DNA of 64,000 bases from Ambrosia x helenae (lineage: Eukaryota > Streptophyta > Magnoliopsida > Asterales > Asteraceae): contig CM061223.1 in the NCBI GenBank assembly GCA_030844895.1, forward strand, positions 6,062,676-6,126,675, given 5' to 3'. A model generated the notes under the pieces. It worked only from the letters and a program-made list of their open reading frames with translations, was not told the origin of the DNA and ran no database searches. Below, in pieces: positions 46,158-56,239 of the stretch. A program made the position numbers and the translations under genes. Position 1 is the stretch's first letter. Every line of letters starts with the position of its first letter.

Positions 46158-48869
46158 TGTCACACCCTCAAAATCCACTTGCGGAGTTTTACCGCGAGGC
46201 GCATGACAAACCAGGATCCAAACCAACGATCACAATAAACAAGTCTAAAATGAACATAATGCAATTTCAAAACAATGTTTAAAATCCCCGTTCACAGCGG
46301 AAGCTTATTCAAAACAATATTCAATAGTAAACCAAATGTTCAACGTTTGTAAAACCATGCAACCCTAACTAGACGTCGTGCAGACGCGTGCGCCCTAGTC
46401 CAGTCGTGCTACCTTAGCGACCTGAGAAAACATGTAAAAGTTTACGTCAGCACAAAAATGCTGGTGAGTTTACAGGTTTTGTAATCCAAGTACCAAGTCA
46501 ACCTGTCCATACTATAACAAATCGAAAACCAGTGTACGCTAGCTAGGCGTATGTTTTGTTACTACCACGATTGGAAAACCATTACTAACTCGTAAACCAA
46601 ATGTGTGCCCGATGTAGTAACCTGTTGTTCCTGTTGTTCCTGTTTGAGACAATATGCACCCGCCGACCCTCCAAGTCGACGAGCGGGGTTGGTCACTCCC
46701 AATAGCGCTATTCACATTTCCCCGTTGTGCAAACCCGCACATTCATGGTTCCCCCCGGGACTTCCAAAGATCGTGTAGTACACAATAGAAACCCATAGTA
46801 TGACAGTAGTTACCAAATAATCGTTTTAACACATGTTTTCTCCCCCGAAAATGTGAAACCAGTTTAAAAGAGGGGCCGTAAACTCACCTTAAGTTGCGTT
46901 ACTTCGTAATACGAATAACTCAGCAGCTATGCTAGTCCCGTAAAGCGGCGACCTAACATATGACAGTTACAAGTACTTAGACTAATAACCCGCAGGTTAG
47001 TTAGTCCCTAGATGTCCAGACCATAACCAAATTCGTTTGAAAACACCGTGACTGTTTAACTGACCCAAAGTACAAGACTCGACATCCCATTGGTGACCCG
47101 AGACTCCCCGTGTTATGTTTACGCTCTCAAACATGCAATCATGCAATCGCACTTAACATACGTTAACGCACAACAAGTTATAGCACATAGCTCACGTATT
47201 ACCGAATTACATCCAAACATATGTTACCAAGTTATTAGATATGTTACGGGGTTCCTAGCATGTTCCTACATGTCAAATCGGGTTTCGGAATGCTAATTTA
47301 CACTTACAGCAGCAGTACACGCGATTAGGAAAAGTCAACTAGCATTTAGGTTGGTCAACTGGCATTTAGGAAGGCTAATCGCATGTAATATAGGCATTTA
47401 GGGTCATAAGACATGTAAACCTTGACTTTATAGGCGATTAGGGCTATACCACATGTAATTACTAGCATTTAGGGCTATACCACATGTAACTACTAGCATT
47501 TAGGGCTATACCACATGTAACTACTAGCATTTAGCTCATAAGACATGTATCTACTAGCAATTAGGGCTATACCACATGTAACTACTAGCATTTAGCCCTA
47601 CTCGCATGAAACATAGGCATTTAGCCTCCTAATCGCCCCTAACATAGGCGATTAGGGTTGCTAATCGCCTGTAACCTTGCTGTTCCGGTTTTTCGCGCGT
47701 TTAACGCTCCAAATCAGATCCAGAACGTGTGTAACCATCCAATATCATCCCAACAACTATACTAAACATGTTTAAACTAAAATCCTTCGTTTAGCCTCGT
47801 ATTATCAGCCCTGCATGCAACCATGTAATCCAAACACCATACACATAGCATGAACACCACATTAACATGCATAACTATAACCCTAATAATCAATTACTCA
47901 GATTTCATTAATCATGACATCAATATTATTCTGAACTAACCTAACAACATGTTAATCACTCATCTTTAATCATAAAAACCCTAGATATTAATCATAAACA
48001 CACATAACACATGTATGATTGTTAGAATCCGATTAACAACACTTATTAACGATTTTCAGAAAGCTTTTTCGTTTTAGAACAGGTCTGGACCATTAGGGAT
48101 TGAATAAAAACGTTTATAAAGATTGCATGGATGGAAACCAAACCTTAGATTTGTGAAAGAATGATGGATTAAGCTTGAAACCTTGTGTTTTGATCAAAAA
48201 TCGCGTTCTAGAGGTTGTGTGTGTGTTGAGGCGGGTTATGGGACGACTAGGGTTTGTATTATGAAGTTTAGGAGGTTAAACATTGTATTTATAGTCGTTT
48301 TTAGTCGTCCAGCACGTAACACGCGATTGTGCAGACTTACACGCGATTAGGGATCCTAATCGCATGTAACTTCATGCATTTAGGCCCAATCGCCAGACAT
48401 TACATGCGATTGGCCTCCTAATCGCATGTAATGTTCCCCAATTGCATGCCCTATAGGCGATTAGCCTCCCCTAATCGCCTATAGGGGTTGGTTCGATGTA
48501 TTTTGCGCGTTAAACCCCGTTTTAACATATGTTAACACATATTCACATACCGACAAGTCACATAATGATTGTAAACACATAACACTTGTAAATACACATA
48601 TTCACACTCGTTCACCAATTCCCGGGACTCGAGACTTGTATGTTCCGTATGCCCTGACGATCCTACAAATCGTCACCGTTTGTACACTTGGTTAAGGACT
48701 GACATCTAATGAACCTCTAGACCAACATCCAATGATCTTCTAGACTAAACCGATAGTTCCCAAACCATAACCCGACTTAACTAACCCAGTTAAGTATACT
48801 ATACGCGTGACTCGCTAAGGTAGACTTTTATCTAGACAACGTTGTTAACCAGAATTTGCGGGTGTCACA
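46158..48869 (-). mobile_element. solo LTR of the Tekay-like gypsy family, 2.71 kb
   Basis: Starts TGTCACACCCTC and ends GGGTGTCACA on the plus strand, flanked by TSD GTATG (46153-46157, 48870-48874), with no internal region. It results from recombination between the two LTRs of a full element. Related at both ends to the LTR at 4102-6682, with the same TATA box position (48286-48294) and orientation. In place of the TTCGACC words it carries GCGATTAGG/CCTAATCGC and GCATTTAGG words at about 47300-47690 and 48312-48495, including five near-identical GGGCTATACCACATGTAA-type units. Confidence 0.92.
48286..48294 (-). promoter_or_regulatory. solo LTR TATA box
   Basis: CTATAAATA on the minus strand, at the position equivalent to 6106-6114 in the other LTR. 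It sits next to the GCGATTAGG block. Confidence 0.6.
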
Positions 48870-49045
48870 GTATGCAAGTTATAGATTGGAATGTTTGGTG
48901 TAAATACCTATTGAACTTGATGTAATTTTGGTTGTTAGCCCGAGGGTCCTTGATTTGAGGACCGCTCGTGGTTGTTTTTGAATGAAGTTTACATTTCAAA
49001 AAAAAAAAAAAAAACAAAAAAAAAAGACGTGGCACCTAAACATAA

Positions 49046-49404
49046 GGCTGAAGGGTATGGAGACGCCCCACCCCCCCCCCCCCCCCCCGTCCCTCACTTT
49101 TTGCCCCGTCCCCCAACCCCACACCGCCCCCTGCCCCGTCCCACTTATGCCCCGTCCCCCACGTCCCTAGAAGAACGAAAAGGACTGACCAATCAGATTT
49201 TTTCTTTTTGAAATGCATGTTTGTTTCTCCAATGAGATTTTTTCTTTTTCTTTTTTTCTTTTTTTTTAAATGCTTGAGACATGGGAGTGTTAGTGTCTCC
49301 ACACCCTACTCATGTCTCAAAATGCTTGAGACACCAAAATGGTGAGGTGGCATCCAAGGTGGCATGAAGACATGACCTTTTTCATGTCTCCACACCCCAT
49401 AGCC
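49046..49404. mobile_element. Harbinger-type MITE, 359 bp
   Basis: Left end GGCTGAAGGGTATGGAGACG and right end (complement GGCTATGGGGTGTGGAGACA) are inverted copies, flanked by TAA (49043-49045, 49405-49407). It contains a long C run (49070-49088). It lies 7 bp from the LINE target duplication. The Pro-rich ORFs over the C run are artefacts. Confidence 0.75.
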
Positions 49405-50614
49405 TAAATATTAAAGTAATTTATAGTAACATTGAACTACTGAACGTTGTGTAAATTCATATGACCTCCCCCTCTATTAATAGCCCATATCTCTTGTGAA
49501 ATTCAATAGCTAAGTAAATGATCATTGAAATTCGAAATATAAACATTTATATCAACATAAACATCAATTGATATCATAAAGATATTGTATGTTGATTTTG
49601 GAGTTTGGACCATCGGTTTCAGCTTCTTAAATTTTCCTAACTTTTATAGATGTCTTCCCTCTATTAATAGCCCAAGAGAGGGCTCAATTTATGACCTTTC
49701 TTTGTCAACAAAAAGATACATTAATAGTCTGATAGATTATAAATACACAACACCAATTCAAAATTTATAAACCATAACAAATTTTGAACAAAATGGGCCC
49801 AATTTATTTGGGCTTAAATCGCTGAGTAATTTCTTAAAATCTATTGGGCCGGCAATGACCTAAGTCTTAAGTGGTATCAAGAAAACGATTAGATAAAAAC
49901 CAACAATTCTAGTTGGTTGTTTTATGTTATTTTTGTGTCCTTTGGGTGGCTAATTTGGTTATTTTTTATGAATCACTACAGAAAAGAGATTGTAAATCAT
50001 TTAACTTTGTGTGTTTTTTACACGGACCCAATTACTTGGCTAAACAAATAAAATACAATGATGTTTTAAAATTTAACTTTTTTTTTGGTCGTATTTTATT
50101 ATTTTAATGAGCAGAAATGTAAATATAAAACGGTTTGGATTTCCAAACTGAACCCGACACCACACCTGAAACCGAATGGACCCAAATCGATTTCAACCCA
50201 ACCCAATCCATACCGTCAGTTTATATATCGGTTCCTACTCTTGTTACTAAAACCAGTTTGTCCCAAAACGATTTAAAAAACCTATACGGAAAACCACTTT
50301 AACCGTTTTTCAACCCCACCCAAACCAATTAGTCAAGTCTAATTTTGAACTTTTTCAAGAATACATATACACATGAAATACCTAGCAATACATAATATAT
50401 GTTTGAAATAAATAGATATACACGCAAAATATATTTCAAATACATGGATATACATGAGAAACATATAATTATATAACTATTGGTTTGATATCGGTTATGG
50501 GAGAAGGAAAAACTGTAACCGTAACCGAATAATTCAGTTTTTGGCCATATCTTAATCGTAACCAGTCGGTTAATTCAGTTCCGGTTTCAGATTTGTTTCA
50601 ATTATCGATTTTCG
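49405..50614. other. intergenic DNA, no gene seen
   Basis: No coding region. Around 50130-50330 and 50480-50590 there are ACCGAA/TTCGGT-type words, perhaps from another decayed fold-back repeat. Confidence 0.4.
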
Positions 50615-51660
50615 CAGTGGCGAAGCTTGACCCGAAGGTTCGGGGGGTCGGAAGTAGGGCTGCAAACGAACCGAACGAACACGAACAAGGCCTTGTTCGT
50701 GTTCGTTTGTTAAGGAAATTATGTGTTCACGAACAGTTCATGAACACTTACCGAACGAGATTTGTTGTCCGTGTTCGTTTGTTAAGAAAATTGCCGTGTT
50801 CGTGTTCGTTTGTGTCCGTTTGTTAATTTTGTTCATGAACGCACACGAACACAAACGAACATTAATGAACACAAATAAGTGTCCATGAACACAAACGAAC
50901 ACTAAGAAGTGACTCATGTACAGAAACAAATACAAATGGACATATATCAACTTTCGAATAAGATCGAATTTACATATAGTGAGTAATTAAGTAGATTCAC
51001 CCAAAATATAACCTAATTATACAAGCATACTTAGTACTTAACATAATATTGGTAAACATAGTAAAGTAGTGTCTCAAAAAACTAAACTCGCAATTTAAAC
51101 TTGAAATCTTCATTAATTATTTATTTAAACTCTTCATTGGTTATTTATTTAATGTTTATATAAAAGCTTAGTTTATTAATCTCTTATAGCCATATGCTTA
51201 CCTCCCATCAATTATTTATTTATTTGGTTAAAATAAATAAAACATAAAGAATATAAAAATTAAAAAAACCTATTAAACTATCAAACACAAGCGAACATAA
51301 ACGAACATGTTACCGAACGTTCACGAACATAAACAAACGAACGCGACCTCTGTTCATGTTCGTTCGTTTAACTAAACGAACAAAAAATTTTGTTCGTGTT
51401 CGTTCATTTACTAAACGGACGAACACAAACGAACTTCCCGCCGAACGGTTCATGAACTGTTCGCTGAAAGTTCAGTTCGTTTGCAGCCCTAGTCGGAAGT
51501 CACCGGGGGGTCGGAAGTCACTAGTTTCGGGGGGTCGAAAACCCGTTTCGGGGGGTCGAAACCCTATATTTTCAAAATTTTCTATACGAATACTATATAA
51601 TCGAAACTTTTGCGCGAAAATCCGAGGGGTCGGCCGCCCCTCCCCGCCCTTACTATGCTG
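50615..51660. mobile_element. outer hAT-like MITE interrupted by a second hAT
   Basis: Perfect 8-bp TSD GATTTTCG (50607-50614, 51661-51668). It starts CAGTGGCGAAGCTTGACCCG, the same as the MITE at 15355, and without the insert would be about 200 bp of the same TTCGGGGGGTCG-rich sequence. Its right end has drifted. The right border lies 195 bp before the MED27 ATG. Confidence 0.88.
50655..51491. mobile_element. inner hAT non-autonomous element, 837 bp
   Basis: TIRs TAGGGCTGCAAACGAA and TTCGTTTGCAGCCCTA are perfect over 16 bp, with an 8-bp TSD GTCGGAAG (50647-50654, 51492-51499). GAACACGAAC/GTTCGTGTTC words repeat in both orientations near each end, around an AT-rich middle. No transposase. 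The ORFs over the GTTCGTG words are artefacts. Confidence 0.92.
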
Positions 51661-51855
51661 GATTTTCGTATACTCGCCCCTACCTCTAGATCGAGTAGTA
51701 AACAAATAAGGGAAGAAATAGTAAAACCAACAAACAAAGAGGGACTTAAAACACAACATAAAAAAGCAAACTAACACCAACCAAGCATTGCGTTATTGTT
51801 TAATTTCAATCAACCTGTGCACGTGGCATCCAAAACACACATAAACACAAACAAG

Positions 51856-54359
51856 ATGCAGCACCACCAACACTCACAACCACAACCACAACCACCGTTA
51901 CAAACCACCGTATCTCAACCGTCATCCACCGACGCTCCTCCAAAACAAGTAGCCTTAGCAATGGATCGGCTGGCTCAAGCGGCTCGCCTCATCGCCGATA
52001 TCCGTCTCGGCGCCGACCGTCTCCTCGAAGCCCTGTTTATCGCCGGTCAACAGCCGCATCAGTCTAATGTTAATAAGCCGTTGACTTTGATTGTTCAGGA
52101 AGGTGCTTCTATGCGCCAGTATTTACAGGATCTTCGAACTATTGGTAACTTGTTTTATTATTATTATTATTATTATTTTTTAGTGTTTTTAAAATTTCTA
52201 GGGTTTGTGTTTTTTAGTTTGGTGTGTTAAGTATGAATGTTGGAACTGATAGATGAGATACTGTTTATGTTCTGTGATCCTTTGTTGTTGTGAATTGTGA
52301 TGCTTCTCAGGTTAGGGTTTTGGAAATCAGATATGTGTAAATTGTTGGATTAAGTGTTGATTTAGTGTTTTGGGTTGGACTTGTTTAGTGTAAAGTAAGG
52401 TTTGACCAGTGAGGTTGATGGATGTTGGCTATGGTAGTCAGAGCGCGTAGGCGCGCACTCAAGGCGCATAGGCGCGTAGACATGTTTTAGGCTTGTTTAG
52501 GCTGTTTTAGGTTAATTCCTGCCTTATTTAGGGTTGCTTCTACTTTCTACGATTTTTAGCTGGAATTTGAGGGGGCGGTAGCCGGAAAGTCTCCTGAACC
52601 TGCGCCTTAGAGCGTGAAAGCTGGTCATTGAAGTCGCAGCACACAAAGCACACTTCAGGCCTAGGCGTTCGCCTTGTGCGCTTTTGACAACATAGGCTAT
52701 TGGTTGTTAAGTTGTTTCTTGTGTGAATCACGTTTTATCCTTAAGAGTGAAATGGGCTTTGGTTAGCGATGAACAGGGGTCAGTGGTGAATCTGTAATCT
52801 AACACGTATTAAATAAGGCCAATTTGAACATGTCCAGTAACAACAAACTAGGAGATTATACGCAGGAATCATGTACTATTGGACATTGGTCTATTGTTGA
52901 GGGACAAATTTGAATTTTGAGTCGAATCTTTGTGCTTTTATTAGGAAGACAATTGGAAGATTCTGGAGTTCTGAATGAATCACTCAAATCGAGAAGTAAT
53001 TCTTGGGGCCTTCACATGCCTCTAGTTTGTCCAGATGGTGCTGTAGTTGCATATGCATGGAAACGGCAACTTGCTGGACAAGCTGGAGCATCTGCTGTTG
53101 ATAGGACCAGGTGCGCCGTAACTTCTTGATTATTCTTAATATTTTCCTAAATTCTAGTTTCTGATTATAATAGAGTTATTATAAATGTCATAGGTTGGCT
53201 TTGAAGGCATTTACTGATCAAAAAAGGCGATTTTTTCCTCATCTTGATGACAAATCTGTAGACGGGCCAGTCTCAAAAAAGCAGCGTGGGACACACACCT
53301 CAACCGCAAGTCAACACAAAGAGTTTAGTGACTTAAAAACGGTGCCAGATGTATTAACAGAACTTGAGAAAGAAATTCCAGAAGTCAAAACCTCAACTTA
53401 TCAACGACTGGATTGGTCTAAACGGGCCTCATTACTTCCTAATGATGCTGTTGATGATACACCAAAAGATCATAATAATTTTCACAGTTCCCGAAACATC
53501 ATATCAGAATCAAGAAGCACAGTTATTGCTGATCAGATTGGCGTCATTGAGTTGTTAATCCCTTCGGTATTTAGGGCAGTAATATCATTGCATCCAACTG
53601 GTTCACTTCATCCTGATGCAGTAGCTTTCTTTTCACCAGATGAGGTATTAATCATAATACCAATTTAATTTAATTATTTTGCATTTAAACAATCCCTAAT
53701 GATGTCTTTCTTTAATCTCTTTTCAGGGCGGCAGTTATGTGCATGCAAGAGGGGTTTCAGCTTTTAACGTTTTTAGAAATATCACGGTAAGAAGATACAT
53801 AACATTTGCACTCTTGGAATACTAATACAGCAACAATAACTCATTTTCCGTATAAAAGAGTCTTTTACACATATTTATTTTAATTGCAGGAACATGCTGC
53901 AATGGCTCCACAGCATTTTATTGGTGTCAATGCTGAAACAGCACTCCATAAATTACTGGTATAATCTTTAGTTATGTTTAAATTTGTTTATATATATTAA
54001 ACGCGTACTTTTTTATTTTAATGTTTTTTTTTTGTTGCAGCATTGGATCTGCAGTTATCAAACTCTATTCACTAAAGTTTGCAGGTATACTATCTTCATT
54101 AATCATTAATTAGTAGAACATATGCATATATTGAATTTATATTGTTTGTTATTTTATTTTATATGTTATATATTTTTGGTGCAGTAAATGTGGGAAGCTA
54201 CTTTCAATGGACAAAGAATCAGCTTTGCTTTTACCACCTGTACAACGGCCATACCGTAATTTCTCTGTGAGTAAAACTTTGTCACAGAATTCATCAACTA
54301 AAGATCAGAGCATGAATGATATCCCAGCTTATCACATTGGTTGTTTTCCCCAAGAATGA
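51856..54359 (+). CDS. MED27: Mediator complex subunit 27 (MED27)
   Basis: Nuclear subunit of Mediator, which links transcription factors to RNA polymerase II. Seven exons: 51856-52144, 52945-53110, 53194-53644, 53727-53786, 53890-53958, 54041-54084, 54185-54359 (TGA); all introns GT-AG, coding sum 1254 nt, 417 aa. The start is the ATG before a His/Gln/Pro-rich leader (MQHHQHSQPQPQP); the frame is open further upstream, but only to a TTG. Conserved blocks: AARLIADIRLGADRLLEALF, SRSNSWGLHMPLVCPDGAVV, AYAWKRQLAGQAGASAVDRT, RRFFPHLDD, YQRLDWSKRASLLP, LHPDAVAFFSPDEGGSYVHA. The C-terminal Med27 region has cysteines in WICSYQ and KVCSKCGKLL, ending YHIGCFPQE. Intron 1 is 800 bp and carries a MITE. 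The gene looks intact. Nested hAT elements end 195 bp upstream, so the promoter is short or overlaps them. Confidence 0.94.
52434..52691. mobile_element. Mutator-like MITE in MED27 intron 1
   Basis: Ends GTAGTCAGAGCGC and GCGCTTTTGACAAC are inverted copies, with an imperfect flanking duplication around GGCTAT. GCGCCTTAG/AGGCGC words fill both arms, as in the CCT1 intron 6 copy (12071-12465). Older than that copy, judging by the worn target duplication. Confidence 0.65.
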
Positions 54360-55160
54360 TAGTTTAGATATGAAGTTAATTGTAGATATTTTAAGTTGCA
54401 TTTTATAAATTCATTAGGTGACTAATTTTCCATCATATGTGTTGTGGCTGCTGGTGTTTTTGTTTTTGCGTTTTATGTGACGCGTAGTGGGTTGTCAAAG
54501 AGGGGTGCAAAATAAAATCCAGGCGACCTTGTTAAGCACTCGTTTTACAACGCCTGAGGCCGGGTGTTTTTATTATTCGACATTTAAGACACTGTTTTAA
54601 TTTGTTTTCGGTTGTAAAGACTTTTAACATTTTTCATTGCGTTTTAAATGAAGTTTTGGAATTGAACTATGTGGTGAAGAGTAAATTCAACACCTGTGAC
54701 CCCAAGGTTTGGGTCGTTTCAAAAAAGTCCATGGCTATGGCTATGGCTATTTGGTCAAAAAGGATAAATTGATAATTTTCCCATGTAGTCATACAAAAGA
54801 TACCAGTAATATGTCAAAATTAATGCAACTTGTCTTATGTACATAGTTATGAAATAAAAAGTTCAAGGTCGACTACTCGACCGCCGTCAGCCCCTTGGCT
54901 CTTCTAGATGCCCGGAACCGACCTCCGCCTGCCTGAAGGCACGAGAGTGGAATAATCGGTAAAACCTCGTCTCCCATCCAAGTCGAACCGGCGTCATCTG
55001 TATTCACTCTTTACTTGGATGCCGCAAAAAATAATGAGAAGTGAGAATCGAACCTAGGTCACAAAGAACACCAATTGGTTCATTGGTTGCATACTACACC
55101 TTATTTGTATCATTATTTATCAAGGTTCTTTACTCTCGAGTGTATTCAACTATACGGTCA
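54360..55160. other. MED27 3' flank with a decayed SINE
   Basis: No gene. From about 54872 to 55085, on the minus strand, the sequence is related to the body of the SINE at 23575-23939 (TGAAGGCACGA and CGGTAAAACCT are shared on the plus strand) and contains a B-box-like GGTTCGATTCT near 55045. No clean target duplication or A tail could be set. Confidence 0.5.
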
Positions 55161-55727
55161 CTAGCTGATTACCCCGGGAGTGTCCCGGGGTTGAAAAATC
55201 TAATTTTACGTGATAACATATTGCAAATGGCTTAAGTTAACTAACCACAAAATCTCTCAATCATTGCATTTTCATAGTATTTTAAATGATAACATGGCGA
55301 TTGGGCTGATTTTCAATATCGTAGATAAGAACCTGGTTTAAAAGAAAAAACATGATTAATAAATAACATGAACACTTTGTGTGTTTTTTTCCTGTATAAA
55401 CGAAACCCCACAAAAAATAGTCGATTTTTTTCCGTTTTTTATATAGCACTATGGTACTCGTTGGAAAGATAATAAAACGCTCGTTAATTTGGTGTAAATT
55501 TAAATTTATTTTTAAATTTTTTTTTCCTAAAATAACTCAATTTAATTTTAGTAATTGAGAATTTAGGGTTTTATGTTTATCTTTTTTTAATTAAAAAAAG
55601 AAAATAATTCTAAAACACTAAAATCTTCAAATTATGATGCCACGTGGCACTCTCAAGGGGATGTTGAGGCTTCCATTGCACGTCACGTCAGCATATACGT
55701 TTTCTTTTATATATATAGATAGATAGA
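55161..55727 (-). mobile_element. non-autonomous Helitron, 567 bp
   Basis: On the minus strand it begins TCTATCTATCTATATATATA after an A and ends CTAG before a T, with no target duplication, as for Helitrons. Six bases before CTAG is a 19-base hairpin, CCCCGGGA-3-TCCCGGGG (55172-55190). No RepHel protein; the interior is AT-rich. Confidence 0.8.
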
Positions 55728-55939
55728 TGCTAACCATAGCATCATCAAGCAAAGAAAATATATTTATAATATACTAATTACCAAAGCTTTTATGCATTGG
55801 GTATTTGTACATTGTGCTTTAAATGTTATACTGGTGGTTTCCACAAATCTGTGTTCTGGTTTTGGGATGTGTGGCCTGGTTTTACATGTGTTCCGGTCGA
55901 TACTAATCCACAAAACCAAAGTTCAGACCCCAACTCAAC

Positions 55940-55968
55940 TTTACTTTCTCTCTCTCTCTCTCTCATAC
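55940..55968. repeat. CT microsatellite
   Basis: (TC)n run followed by ATACACTGCGTCG, about 45 bp before the ORF at 56012. It could be a pyrimidine-rich leader. Confidence 0.6.
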
Positions 55969-56011
55969 ACTGCGTCGTCACCCACCTTTGGCCAGTAGCC
56001 AACAAAAAGCC

Positions 56012-56139
56012 ATGGTCTCAGGTCGTTCGAGGAGGCGGTGGTCGGAGCCTGTAGGTCCTCATTCTCCATTGTCTGTTGTCACGGAGCAAACACTAGGGTT
56101 TTCGCAAATCAGACTACGATCAGACGTGGAGGATTTCAG
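56012..56139 (+). CDS. unidentified first-exon-like ORF
   Basis: ATG opens MVSGRSRRRWSEPVGPHSPL, then SVVTEQTLGFSQIRLRSDVE and DF, running into a good splice donor (CAG|GTATGT). Arg-rich and GC-richer than its surroundings, and preceded by a CT-rich leader. A gypsy derivative is inserted 100 bp past the donor (56240-58714). Exon-like pieces occur further on, for instance 59502-59549 (SVEDAKRRIRRARLK after an AG), but I could not join them or name a family. It may be a real gene split by the insertion, or a captured fragment. Confidence 0.35.
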
Positions 56140-56239
56140 GTATGTTTTGTGGGCGGTAATAACTTCGTAGGGTTCCGACAACTCAGAAACTTCCAACCAT
56201 AGGGAATCACACAAATTTAACTCTTGATGCCATCTAAGT

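Larger units (their letters stand above)
45697..49024 (+). mobile_element. second 5'-truncated LINE, split by a solo LTR
   Basis: TSD AGACGTGGCACCTA flanks the whole unit (45683-45696 and 49025-49038). The left part, 45697-46157, holds ORF2 C-terminus; the right part, 48875-49024, holds the last codons, 3' UTR and A tail. The LTR at 46158-48869 was inserted later into the open frame. Together the LINE remnant is only about 0.6 kb. Confidence 0.93.

Noticed and set aside
47440..47600. Regularly spaced repeats (GGGCTATACCACATGTAA type), CRISPR-like at first sight
   Set aside because: Spacers are near-identical short words inside an LTR in a plant genome; it is a tandem array, not CRISPR.
48972..49302. 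Pro-rich and Gly-rich ORFs
   Set aside because: They run over a LINE A tail and the C run of a MITE; base-composition artefacts.
50593..51780. ORFs such as VRVRLLRKL repeats
   Set aside because: Translations of GTTCGTG words in the hAT element and of the outer MITE.
51796..51855. N-terminal extension of MED27
   Set aside because: The open frame starts with TTG, not ATG; the first ATG is at 51856.
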